Source: Planctomycetaceae bacterium
Lineage (GTDB): Bacteria > Planctomycetota > Planctomycetia > Planctomycetales > Planctomycetaceae
Direction of reading: 5' to 3'
Length of the DNA: 41,721 nucleotides
Assembly (NCBI GenBank): GCA_029259815.1
Contig: JAJDEJ010000130.1
Location: 1 to 41,721, forward strand
A model generated the notes under the pieces. That model was not told the DNA's origin. It ran no database searches and saw only the letters and a program-made list of their open reading frames with translations. Below, one piece after another: positions 8,054-16,132 of this stretch. The position numbers were made by a program, and so were the translations under genes. Numbering within the stretch: position 1 is the stretch's first letter; every line of letters begins with the position of its first letter.

Positions 8054-8573
8054 CCGGCGTCCCTTTCACGGTGTCAGGTTGCCAACTGCCCGGTCCGAAC
8101 GCGGGGGTTCACTGTTGGCTGAGATTCGCGACAGTTCCTCTTCTTGACTGCGGCATACGTCAACGCACCGATCCGATTTCACGGCAAAACAAATCGGTGA
8201 GAAAACCTCGTGCGACAGAGCCGCTCAAAAACGTGAGGAGGTTTCAAAACCCGATTCGGCTGTGCCGGCGTCTGGCCAACGGAGAGGACCTGTCCGGCAA
8301 TCACAGGGTCGTCGGCTTCGCTCTTGACTCTGGCTCCCGAAGGAAATGCCGGTTCTGAAACTTCCTCCCGATACGACAGGCACCCATCCACTCAAGGAGG
8401 CAAACGATTCGGCTTGCAGCAGCGGCTCGCAGATGCCTTTGCTATCCATGACTAACTCTCCGGTAAGTGAGTGATTCTAACGAAGCCTGAACAATTGGCC
8501 CATCAAATATGACGCCTCCGAAATTAAGGGAATCCCTTAGGCAAAAGGCTGCGGCGGGCCATCCCGTGGGTGA
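8054..8573. other. 520-bp intergenic stretch with one inverted-repeat element
   Basis: Upstream of the multi-PAS kinase operon. It holds the repeat at 8235-8368, and a palindromic motif AAGGGAATCCCTTAGGC at about 8525-8541 that recurs at 10850-10864. Short frames on the minus strand (8179-8391) fall mostly within the repeat and are not called. No gene is seen. Confidence 0.5.
8235..8368. repeat. 134-bp element with terminal inverted repeats; core shared with 16033-16127
   Basis: The left end GAGGAGGTTTCAAAACC (8235-8251) is an imperfect inverted copy of the right end GGTTCTGAAACTTCCTCC (8351-8368). The interior core starting GCCGGCGTCTG matches a second site at 16033-16127 at roughly 70-75 percent by eye, including blocks CCAACGG, GGCTTCGCTC/CGCTTCGCTC and the terminal GAAAC. 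It is non-coding and compatible with a MITE or REP-like element. Confidence 0.6.
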
Positions 8574-8963
8574 TCAATGGAGATCCTTTGATTGCGGTGA
8601 AGTGTCTGCCATCGCCGATTGGAGGGCGGCGACCAGGGATTTGCCTTGATACGGTTTTCGGACAAAGAATCGGGCGCCTGCGTCCAAGGCCCGCTGCTGA
8701 TCCACAATACTGGCCGACAGCATCACAATAGGAATATCCTTGGTGGTTTCGCATAAGCGCAGTTCATCGAGAGTGTCAAGTCCATTCATCTTTGGCATTC
8801 GCACATCAAGGAGAATGGCATCTGGCTGTTCCCGGACAGCCATCTCAAGTCCTCTGCGACCGTCGTGTGCTTGAATGACATCGTAACCCGAGGCCTGCAG
8901 CCTCAGAATGGTGCCGCGAACAATATCATGATCATCATCCACTAATAAGATTTGATGTTTCAT
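8574..8963 (-). CDS. Single-domain response regulator (CheY-like)
   Basis: 129 aa, receiver only. Acidic pocket DDDHD at 9-13, phospho-acceptor Asp53 (LLDVRMPKMNG), Ser83 at the Thr/Ser position and Lys103 followed by Pro (VRKPYQG). ATG 8963 is preferred over an upstream in-frame ATG at 9095 because the receiver fold begins immediately after it and a purine-rich GGGGGA lies five bases before. The gene follows the receiver-kinase at 10718-9129 on the same strand, 165 bases downstream, and may be cotranscribed with it. No output domain is present. Confidence 0.88.
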   Translation of the reverse strand: MKHQILLVDDDHDIVRGTILRLQASGYDVIQAHDGRRGLEMAVREQPDAILLDVRMPKMNGLDTLDELRLCETTKDIPIVMLSASIVDQQRALDAGARFFVRKPYQGKSLVAALQSAMADTSPQSKDLH

Positions 8964-9128
8964 CTTTTCCCCCGATGTGATTGTTGCCTTGGACAAATGT
9001 CTTTCCCGGCCTGACTCCGACAGCCACGTTTTTTTCGAGACAATGCTCACGATGATTGCCGAACGCCGAGCTGAAAAAGAAGAACTCGGATCCAAAAGGG
9101 ATTCTCAAAAACCAACTGACAGAAAGTC

Positions 9129-10718
9129 TCAATACTCCAAACTGCTTACCCGTCGGTCCTCAGGGAGGATGTCAACGGATTCCTTCACCTTGTCTGTAAT
9201 CTCTGCCTGAAACCGCTGGAGGAACTGCTGTTTGGTCCGTGAGAGGTGCCACGTTCCCAGCGGGCACCAATCAACTTCCGGAAGCGGACCGAAGGGACGA
9301 TTTCTGTTCGTCTCCTCAAGAGATTGTCTCGCCCGCTCCAGAAACGGGACCAGTTCGGATTGATCGATTGGTAAGATGAGCAGCCATTGGTCCGTCGCGA
9401 GGCGAAACAAAAGGTCGTTCCGTCTAAGCAAAAACGAAACCATCGAATCAACATCATCCACATCTTGGGGGTCCGATGGCTGAGAGACTTTGAGAGAAAT
9501 GAGGCTCACGACCGAGCTGCCGTTACGCAAATGTTCGATGCGCTCGAGGTAGCGATGCACGACAGTGGTTGGATCAGCTGGCAAAAGCGAGAATGAAAAC
9601 GTACTGCCGCGGCCCGGCTTGCTCTCAATCGACATGTCGCCCAGGTTCAAGTCGACGAGCTCTTTGGCAATATTTAATCCCAGACCAAATCCTTTTGTGC
9701 TGGTCCGGCAGTCAGTTTTCAGTTGTTTGAATCGGTCGAAGATGGCTGTGAGATTGACAGGGTCAATGCCCGGCCCGTTATCTGTGACTCCGATAATGAC
9801 GCTTCCGTCTTTCGGATCCCGTTGTGCTCTTAGTCGCACAATGCCTGGATCACGACAGAATTTGATCGCGTTGACGGTCAAATTGATGATGACTCTCCCC
9901 ACTTTCTCAGCGTCACAGTAAACTTCGGGCAGATCCTCTCCGCATTCGACGTGCAGAGCGGCTCCTCGAACACTCGCCTTACGTTGGAGCGCCGGGAGTA
10001 CGTGCTGAATCATTTCATTGACGCTGTGGTTCTTGCGAGTCGCTCCCAGCAGGTCTGACTCCAGTTTGCTGACGTCGAGCATGTCGTCGACCATCGTGTT
10101 CAAGTCGTCTGCTCGATCTCCAATCACGTCAAGAAAGCGGCCCTGTTCGTCCGTGATCGGTCCGACCAGCCCTTCTTGCAACAATGACGCGTACTCCTTG
10201 ATCACGGTGAGCGGCGTTCTGAATTCGTGAGAGACGTTGTCGACGAATTCGTGTGCGGTTTTGTACAGCTTTTTCAAACGACGGTTCTTCTTTTCCAACA
10301 ATTGCTTCGTACTCGCGACTTGCTGGACAAGCTGTTGGCGTTGGATTGCGTATCGAATCGCCCGTGAAAGAGATTCAGTGCTCATGTCGGATTTGATTTG
10401 ATAATCCTGCACTCCATGATCCAGTGAACGCAGGGCGACCTCTTCGTCGGTGTTCCCTGTCAGGACAACGATCGGGATGTTTTCATCTTCTTGACGAATT
10501 GCCGCCAGGCCAGTCAAGCCGGCGCTGTCAGGCAATTGCAAGTCAAACAGCAGCACATCGGGCTGTTCGCTGTTCAGGATGCGGATGGCATCGTCCAGTC
10601 GAGGTGCGTGTGACACTTCAAAATGTGCTCGTGTCGCTCTCGACAGCGCAATAGAAGTGAGTTCTTGATCGTCAAGATTGTCCTCAACATGGAGGACTCG
10701 AATCGTCTGCCCACACAT
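9129..10718 (-). CDS. Receiver-histidine kinase with C-terminal degenerate GGDEF-like domain
   Basis: 529 aa. Receiver at about 5-125 with Asp59 (LFDLQLPDSAG), Thr87 and Lys109. A basic coiled coil leads to HisKA with His164 (VDNVSHEFRTPLTV), N-box TVNAIKF, G1 DNGPGID and G2 GFGLGLNIAKEL. After the ATPase domain (ends about 380) there are some 150 further residues. Within them SLISLKV, DDVDSMVSFL and RNDLLFRLATDQWLLILP (to about residue 450) are spaced in the order of GGDEF domain elements, but the signature itself is replaced by ATDQW, so no cyclase activity is expected. The family call for this tail is inference by eye. The gene is divergent from the regulator at 11049, and the shared 330-bp upstream region has a tandem 19-bp repeat. 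Confidence 0.88.
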   Translation of the reverse strand: MCGQTIRVLHVEDNLDDQELTSIALSRATRAHFEVSHAPRLDDAIRILNSEQPDVLLFDLQLPDSAGLTGLAAIRQEDENIPIVVLTGNTDEEVALRSLDHGVQDYQIKSDMSTESLSRAIRYAIQRQQLVQQVASTKQLLEKKNRRLKKLYKTAHEFVDNVSHEFRTPLTVIKEYASLLQEGLVGPITDEQGRFLDVIGDRADDLNTMVDDMLDVSKLESDLLGATRKNHSVNEMIQHVLPALQRKASVRGAALHVECGEDLPEVYCDAEKVGRVIINLTVNAIKFCRDPGIVRLRAQRDPKDGSVIIGVTDNGPGIDPVNLTAIFDRFKQLKTDCRTSTKGFGLGLNIAKELVDLNLGDMSIESKPGRGSTFSFSLLPADPTTVVHRYLERIEHLRNGSSVVSLISLKVSQPSDPQDVDDVDSMVSFLLRRNDLLFRLATDQWLLILPIDQSELVPFLERARQSLEETNRNRPFGPLPEVDWCPLGTWHLSRTKQQFLQRFQAEITDKVKESVDILPEDRRVSSLEY

Positions 10719-11048
10719 TGACGCGCCGCCTCTCTGTTCTTCTTAATTTATGATCAGGTCAGCGAATGATGCTTTCGACATCGCCGAGACCTCTGTCATG
10801 AGTATCCCCCCAGAACGACAAGTCTGCCCAAATTACTAGCGACGAATGGGGATTCCCTTAGGCGATGTGGTTGGATGAACAGGAGGATTCATTCAACAAC
10901 GTTTTCTCAAGCCTGGATCTCCCGACTACAACATATTGGAGAATGTTTCGTCGATTTGGAGAATGTTTCGTCGAAAAGGTGACGCACTCCAAACAATCCC
11001 GTGATACGGTTTGCAGCACCCGGACAAAGTTGCTTTGAGGGAATAATC
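10719..11048. other. Divergent promoter region of two signalling genes
   Basis: 330 bp separate the start of the receiver-kinase (minus, 10718) from the start of the regulator at 11049 (plus), so it should hold promoters for both. It contains the motif GGGGATTCCCTTAGGC near 10849-10864, shared with the region near 8526-8541, and the tandem repeat at 10936-10974. No open frame of note. Confidence 0.5.
10936..10974. repeat. Tandem 19-bp direct repeat, period 20, possible operator
   Basis: TTGGAGAATGTTTCGTCGA occurs at 10936-10954 and again at 10956-10974 without a mismatch. A period of 20 bp is close to two helical turns, so two bound dimers would lie on the same face of the DNA. It is located 75-113 bases upstream of the ATG at 11049. 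A regulator binding site is plausible, but the protein is unknown. Confidence 0.6.
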
Positions 11049-11483
11049 ATGACTCGAATCAGTGATGCAAGCGAAATACGACTTCAGGCAAAGGAGGATT
11101 TCTCTCGCCCGATGATCTTGTGCGCTGACGACGACTCAGACATTACTCGTTGGATCGAAGTGATCATGTCACGTTACGATGTTGACGTCGTCGCCGAGAG
11201 CTGTGGCCAGCTTGCGATCTGGGATGCATACGGGAGGTCCCCCGACATCATCATTACCGATCTACGGATGTCCTTCGGGAGCGGCCAAGATGTGTTGAGA
11301 GACCTGAAGAGCAACTCTCGCACGGCGTCCATCCCTGTGATCGTGCTCACTGGGATGCGAGGTGCTCAATTGGCCACACAAATGAAGAAACTCGGAGCTG
11401 CAAGCTTCCTCAAGAAGCCGATTGACAAGGAGGCACTTTTGTCAGAGATCGAACGTTTCGTGACGTTGTGTGAGAAAGAATAG
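11049..11483 (+). CDS. Single-domain response regulator
   Basis: 144 aa. A 20-residue polar N-terminal extension is followed by a receiver with acidic residues DDDSD at 27-31, phospho-acceptor Asp71 (ITDLRMSFGSG), Thr101 and Lys123 followed by Pro (FLKKPID). The ATG at 11049 has GAGGGA six bases upstream and is better than the GTG at 11001. It is the first of three receiver-only genes on the plus strand (gaps of 184 and 49 bases to the next two). No output domain. Confidence 0.88.
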   Translation: MTRISDASEIRLQAKEDFSRPMILCADDDSDITRWIEVIMSRYDVDVVAESCGQLAIWDAYGRSPDIIITDLRMSFGSGQDVLRDLKSNSRTASIPVIVLTGMRGAQLATQMKKLGAASFLKKPIDKEALLSEIERFVTLCEKE

Positions 11484-11667
11484 TCCAGGACACATCGCGA
11501 ACGCATTCCCAGAACATTCTGCTCAAGGACAACGAGAGGGACCAAAGAGGTGACCATCTCTGAATCCCTGTTGAGTCGTACCACGAATCATACCATGGCG
11601 ACATGAGATGAGTGTTGGTCGTCGAAGCGTAATCATCCAAGCATGGAACCATCTCGAGGAAGAGGCA

Positions 11668-12069
11668 ATGAGCGGAGAACTTGTACTAATCGCTGATGAT
11701 GACGCTGATCTTGTCGAGATGTTATCCCGCCGGTGTCGCAGCCTCGGCCTGGGAGTGGTCACCGCCAGGGACTCGATGACCGCAATGAAGAAGATCGAAC
11801 AACTACGACCTCAGTTGGCCATCTTGGATGTCAACATGCCAGCGGGCAACGGATTGAGCGTCCTGGAGATGATGGCTAATCACGAACAGCTGGCCTCGAT
11901 CCCAGTGATTATCCTGACTGGTCAATCAGACGAAGACACCATGAGGCGATGCTTTAACTTTTGTGCGTATTTTATCCCCAAGTGTGCCGATGTGTGGCCA
12001 CGGATCAAACCATTGCTTCACGAGATACTAGAAGAGCACAGGCCGATGACCGCGATGCCATCACATTGA
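11668..12069 (+). CDS. Single-domain response regulator with atypical phospho-loop
   Basis: 133 aa. Receiver with DDDAD at 10-14, phospho-acceptor Asp54 (ILDVNMPAGNG), Thr84 and Lys105. The residue following the lysine is Cys (IPKCAD) rather than Pro. ATG 11668 is chosen because GAGGAAGAGG precedes it directly and the fold starts there; the longer frame from 11608 adds 20 residues with no match to the family. It sits between two other receiver-only genes. Confidence 0.85.
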   Translation: MSGELVLIADDDADLVEMLSRRCRSLGLGVVTARDSMTAMKKIEQLRPQLAILDVNMPAGNGLSVLEMMANHEQLASIPVIILTGQSDEDTMRRCFNFCAYFIPKCADVWPRIKPLLHEILEEHRPMTAMPSH

Positions 12070-12118
12070 CCCTGTATTTAATTCACTTGAGTCTCCATGA
12101 ATAAGGAATTCGCTTACC

Positions 12119-12982
12119 ATGATAAATCAGTCAGTACTTATTGTTGAAGACGACCGAGCGTACGCAACCGTGCTGGCAACTCGCTGTCAGCTAATGGGTT
12201 TAGACGTTCGTATCGCCAAAAATGCGACTCGAGCTGTCACGATGCTCGGAGAGCAGCAACCTGACTTACTCTTATTGGATGCAGGAATTCCGCTTAAGAC
12301 AGGCGCGGAAGTCGGTGGTCACGGTTTGGAGATCTGCTCGCGGTTGGATGAGATAGTTCCTGAGCGCATGCCAGTGATCATGTTGACTGGTCGAAAAGAT
12401 TCAGAGATGATCACTTGTGCCAAGTCTGCAGGGGCAGTTTACGTTCAAAAGTCTCCTGAAGCATGGAACTCACTCCGTCCTGAGATCGAGAAGGCACTCG
12501 GCAGAAATCATTCATCACATTCTGAAGAGCCTTCGCCCAGTGATACCGTCTGCGCAAAGACAACCAATCAGCCGGATGTACAACAAGAGGCTCCGTCGTC
12601 CACCCCCAAAATCCTCTGTGTGGACGATGATCCAGACATCAATCTCGCAGTCGGAATGCGATTGCGACAATTAGGAGCACAGCCAATTCGAGCATTCGAC
12701 AGCAGCGAGGCTCTGAAGATCGCGCTGAGTGAGAGCCTGGACTTAGTTCTCACCGACTTGAACATGCCTCGAGGGGCAGGAAATTATTTGATCGGGAGAC
12801 TTCGGTCAAATCCAGTCACGCAATCGATACCTATCGTCGTCTTGACGGCCCAGAGAAACATGGGGGTTGCTAGAGATCTCGAACGAATTGGGGCAAACGC
12901 CGTCCTGTTCAAACCCCTGGACATGACATCGCTTCTCGGTGCCTTGCGCCGTTTCGTCGACTTGCCCCGCTACAGCGACTGA
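12119..12982 (+). CDS. Double-receiver response regulator
   Basis: 287 aa with two receiver domains and no output domain. REC1 (1-128): EDD at 10-12, Asp54 (LLDAGIP), Thr90, Lys111 followed by Ser instead of Pro; it carries an insert after the aspartate (KTGAEVGGHG). REC2 (163-285): DDDPD at 169-173, Asp213 (LTDLNMP), Thr243, Lys265 followed by Pro. A Ser/Pro-rich linker joins them. REC1 resembles the upstream gene product at 11668 in its arrangement, suggesting duplication and fusion. AAGGAA lies nine bases upstream of the ATG. Confidence 0.88.
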   Translation: MINQSVLIVEDDRAYATVLATRCQLMGLDVRIAKNATRAVTMLGEQQPDLLLLDAGIPLKTGAEVGGHGLEICSRLDEIVPERMPVIMLTGRKDSEMITCAKSAGAVYVQKSPEAWNSLRPEIEKALGRNHSSHSEEPSPSDTVCAKTTNQPDVQQEAPSSTPKILCVDDDPDINLAVGMRLRQLGAQPIRAFDSSEALKIALSESLDLVLTDLNMPRGAGNYLIGRLRSNPVTQSIPIVVLTAQRNMGVARDLERIGANAVLFKPLDMTSLLGALRRFVDLPRYSD

Positions 12983-12996
12983 GTGTCGGCTGGTCA

Positions 12997-13499
12997 TTGC
13001 CGACAAATTGTAAATCTCACCTCGAGATCAACCGATATTTCAAACTGTCCAAAATCTCTTACGACGGAGTGTGGAACGGAGAAGTCTTCGAGACGCTACT
13101 GGAAGCCAACGCGGCCATGAAGTCGATTGTCCGCACGGACAGCGGCGAGGACTGGGAGCAGTACGTCACCCGACTGGTGGCTGAGGATGGCGTCGAGATC
13201 CCCTCGAAGGGCGAACTCATCCGCTAGGACAAAGATCGGAACAAACGAGGAAAGAAGAAGTCTCGAACGACGAGTGGGAATCGCCGAGTGATCCGGACGT
13301 CCGCATCCATCTGGCGTCCAAGGCAGAGCATGTCGTCGACTCGAATTCCGAAGCGATGTGTACCACGCTACCGAGGCGGACACAGCGACTCTCGTGCCTG
13401 GTTTGCGGAACGCTCAATCGCACCTCGACGAGTCAACCGATCGGCGTTGAGAGCCTCGAACCCTTGCTGTACGACAGGAAGGTTGTCCAGTGGGTGTGA
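12997..13499 (+). pseudogene. Decayed DDE transposase (IS1182/IS5-like), several frameshifts
   Basis: The fragment LLEANAAMKSIVRTDSGEDW with IPSKGELIR is in one frame and stops at TAG 13225-13227. The next piece, NDEWESPSDPDVRIHLASKA then EHVVDSNSEA, is in a different frame, and VYHATEADTATLVPGLRNAQ then SHLDE in a third. Together they follow the order of the middle of a familiar transposase group whose members read EANAAMRSIVR, DPDARITKMKDGRTHLAYKA EHVVD and ADTATL. The N-terminal part, a segment after VRI and the C-terminal catalytic part are missing. No terminal inverted repeats were identified. It is an old insertion remnant between the signalling cluster and the sialidase gene. The exact IS family is uncertain. 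Confidence 0.75.
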
Positions 13500-13579
13500 A
13501 TGGCGGTGAATCCATTTGTGGGTGTTGGCAGACGGGGGATCACCCTGTCACGGTCGGTTTTTCACGCCGTGGCGAGTTT

Positions 13580-14776
13580 TTACTGAGCCCAAAACATCTC
13601 CGGGTTAAGGTGTTGGAACGCGATCTTGTGATAGTCATCGGTTTCGTAGAGGCAACCGACGTCGCCGTTGGGGAGGCGAGCGAGACAACTGTAGGCGAAA
13701 TCTCCGGGAACGATGACTTTGACCGGCTCCCATGACTGCCCCTCGTCGCGGCTGACCATGAGGGTGCCGTTGGATCGGGAATCCTGAGTGCGAGGTAGTG
13801 TGTGCAGCAGCACGCTCCCCGTCTCGTCGTCGGGCCACGAGTAGCGGAGGATGCTCGACATGCACGCCGGCGTCAGAAGATCTTTCGCCATGCGAAGTTT
13901 CGACCAAGTCTCCCCTCCATCGCTGCTGAACGAGACGAGTCGTCCGTTAATTTCAGGAAAGACGCGTGAGGTCATCAGCAGCCCGCCGTCGGGCAGTTCG
14001 GCGAGCTGAGCTTCGTTTCCGGACGCCTGCGGACCGTCGTCTTCAATGGTCTTTGTGAGTCCCCATGTCTCTCCGCCGTCATCGCTGAAGCAGACGCTGT
14101 TGTCAGTCGCACGTTTGTTGTCTCCGATGTGATAGACCTCATAGTTCGGAAGCAGAATGCGACCTCGGTGTTCGCCTCGGGTCAACTGCAATCCGACACC
14201 CGGACTCCCGATTGAGATGGCCTCTTGACGTCGCATGGCGCGGGTGACGTCACGGGGCGCGGACCACGTTTGACCTTCGTCGTCCGAATGCATGAGCAGG
14301 ATGCGGACGTTTTTGGGGCCGCTGTAGCCGGGCTCTGCGATGACCGTGTGTGCAGTCTTGCGGGCATGGACTCCTTGGGGGAAATGTGTATACCGCAGCA
14401 GGATTCGACCCGAGACGAGGACAACCGCGCAAGGGTCGTTGAGAGAGTCGCCAGCTTCTTCGGCAATGATCTGTATCGGTGCCCAGGTTTGACCTCCATC
14501 AAAGCTGCGTCTCAAGACGATGTCGTTCTCCGCATGGTCGTGCAGGCCGTCGCGGCGTTCACAGAATGCGAGCAGCATGCCGGATTTCGAGACCACCAGT
14601 GCCGGAATGCGATAGCCAAATTGGCTCTGCGGTTCTTCGCTGAGTTCAAAGACGGTCGTCGCCCCGGGAAGGCTGTCATCGGCAACAGCGAGCCGACACA
14701 ACGGCACCGACAATCCAGTCGCAGCCAGGAAAGCTGTGAGCGGGAGGATCCATCGTCGAAAAGGGCGAGTCCACAT
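13580..14776 (-). CDS. Secreted sialidase-family (BNR/Asp-box) protein
   Basis: 398 aa from ATG 14776, with AAGGGG upstream. The N-terminus (basic MWTRPFRRW, then a hydrophobic stretch ending near AVADD) is a signal peptide, so the product is exported. YRIPALVV is the Arg-Ile-Pro motif of sialidases, and there are five Asp-box repeats: SFDGGQTW, SDDEGQTW, SDDGGETW, SSDGGETW and SRDEGQSW, as expected for a six-bladed propeller. Known family members hydrolyse terminal sialic or related acids from glycans, but many planctomycete members act on unknown sugars or are not characterised. The longer frame beginning at 14857 is less likely because it would bury the signal peptide. It stands alone, with no linked glycan-catabolism operon. 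Confidence 0.88.
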   Translation of the reverse strand: MWTRPFRRWILPLTAFLAATGLSVPLCRLAVADDSLPGATTVFELSEEPQSQFGYRIPALVVSKSGMLLAFCERRDGLHDHAENDIVLRRSFDGGQTWAPIQIIAEEAGDSLNDPCAVVLVSGRILLRYTHFPQGVHARKTAHTVIAEPGYSGPKNVRILLMHSDDEGQTWSAPRDVTRAMRRQEAISIGSPGVGLQLTRGEHRGRILLPNYEVYHIGDNKRATDNSVCFSDDGGETWGLTKTIEDDGPQASGNEAQLAELPDGGLLMTSRVFPEINGRLVSFSSDGGETWSKLRMAKDLLTPACMSSILRYSWPDDETGSVLLHTLPRTQDSRSNGTLMVSRDEGQSWEPVKVIVPGDFAYSCLARLPNGDVGCLYETDDYHKIAFQHLNPEMFWAQ

Positions 14777-14942
14777 ATACGACCCCTTGGTCAATCGTTC
14801 ATGCGAGATAGCGAGCGAGACAATCAATACTTGAGTCAGATCGATGATACTGACCAACCTGAAAAATCAACATCGTGCGGAATGACAGAATGTATGCTCT
14901 TCCACGTTGTCGATGATCAGACATGTCGGTGAAGTGGATCGC

Positions 14943-15902
14943 TCATGTCACTTGTGCTGCCTGCGCTTCCCAGTTGGGGAGTCGTTCGGCGTAGTCGTGT
15001 GCTTGTGCGACGAAGTCGATACCGCCCTGCTCTTTCCAGGCTTCCAACAACTGGCGAAAGACGGGTCCCGGTCCGCCATCGCCAATCGTCTGGCCTTCGA
15101 ACGTCGTCGCATGGACGAGGGCGTATGTCGTCGCCGTGCAGAACATCTCGTCGGCACACAGTCCCTCGTAGCGGCCGAGGTTCGTCTCTCGAACTGGGAT
15201 GCCCAGGTTGCGAGCCAGTTCGATCGTCGTCGCGCGGCTGACGCCCTGCAGGATGTTGCGCGGCTCCGGGGTCAGCAGTTCTCCGTTCTTCACCAGAAAA
15301 AGATTCCAACCGGGCCCCTCCGCGATGAATCCGTCGGGATCGAGGAGCACGGGCCAGCGACCCGCGCCCATGCGGGCGGCCTGCAGACTGGCCATCTGGT
15401 AATGCAGCCGGCTGCGATTCTTGGCTTTCGGATCAATCAGATGGGCCGGCACTGCCTGCTGAGCCGGAATCACAATATGGACGCCGGAGGTGTAGTTCGC
15501 CGCGAATCCCCCCATGTGCGTGATGAGTGGCCAGCAGTTGATCGAGATGGTTGGCTTTAGACCGTTTGGAAACGCCGTCTGGTACACGCCCAACGGACCT
15601 CGCGACACGTCGTGCATGATCTGCCAGTCCATGTCATCCGGCTCGGTCGACAGATTACGTTCGAGCGTCTCCATGGTGATCCGCTCCATCTCGTCTAACG
15701 TCAGCCCGCAGTCGATCTCCATCAGCCGCAAGGAATCGAAGAGCCGATCGAGATGTTCCCTCAGTTTGAACGGACGCCGGTTGTAGGTTCGAGTCATCTC
15801 AAAGGCCATGTCGCCAAACATCAAAGCCGAATCAAAGATCGACACGCGAGCCTCGGCTTCGGGGACGAATTGGCCGTTGAAGTACACAGTCCGCTGCGAC
15901 AT
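14943..15902 (-). CDS. Class IV PLP aminotransferase (branched-chain / D-amino-acid type)
   Basis: 319 aa, full length for fold-type IV enzymes. N-terminal YFNGQFVPEAEARVSIFDSA then LMFGDMAFE is the standard beginning of branched-chain and D-alanine aminotransferases and 4-amino-4-deoxychorismate lyases. The probable PLP lysine is Lys161 in KAKNRSRLHYQMA, judged by the ten-residue spacing to the following Ala; Glu195 in IAEGPGWNLFLV is the usual partner of the pyridine nitrogen. GVSRATTIELA and CTATTYALV are the phosphate-binding and C-terminal motifs. Substrate cannot be decided from sequence: branched-chain amino acids are likeliest. AGGA lies upstream of the ATG. A single gene, facing the same way as the sialidase. 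Confidence 0.87.
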   Translation of the reverse strand: MSQRTVYFNGQFVPEAEARVSIFDSALMFGDMAFEMTRTYNRRPFKLREHLDRLFDSLRLMEIDCGLTLDEMERITMETLERNLSTEPDDMDWQIMHDVSRGPLGVYQTAFPNGLKPTISINCWPLITHMGGFAANYTSGVHIVIPAQQAVPAHLIDPKAKNRSRLHYQMASLQAARMGAGRWPVLLDPDGFIAEGPGWNLFLVKNGELLTPEPRNILQGVSRATTIELARNLGIPVRETNLGRYEGLCADEMFCTATTYALVHATTFEGQTIGDGGPGPVFRQLLEAWKEQGGIDFVAQAHDYAERLPNWEAQAAQVT

Positions 15903-16032
15903 GTGCGAGTCCTGTCAGGTGTGAGAGGGGAGTCTGCGAGGATGCTGACGAGCCGATGATAGCCGGAGACGCCGTGACGCGTTATCCAACAGTCGTTCGA
16001 TTGCGACGAATGGGACTCAGGCTGAACAGGCT

Positions 16033-16127
16033 GCCGGCGTCTGACCAACGGGAAGGCCCGGACCGGCGATTGCAGGGCCATCCGCTTCGCTCCTGACCCT
16101 GCCACCCTCAATATAGCGGTTTGAAAC
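16033..16127. repeat. Second copy of the GCCGGCGTCTG repeat core
   Basis: About 95 bp related to the interior of the element at 8235-8368: GCCGGCGTCTG, CCAACGG, CGCTTCGCTC, TGAC and a terminal GGTTTGAAAC. The left terminal inverted repeat seen at 8235 is not recognisable here. It ends five bases before the CTAG-bounded repeat (copy B), so two dispersed elements lie side by side in a 335-bp gap between genes, which otherwise shows nothing. Confidence 0.55.
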
Positions 16128-16132
16128 CCGCT

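Noticed and set aside
14225-14932. 235-codon plus-strand frame opposite the sialidase
   Set aside because: Completely antisense to a gene with clear Asp-box motifs and signal peptide; no binding site.
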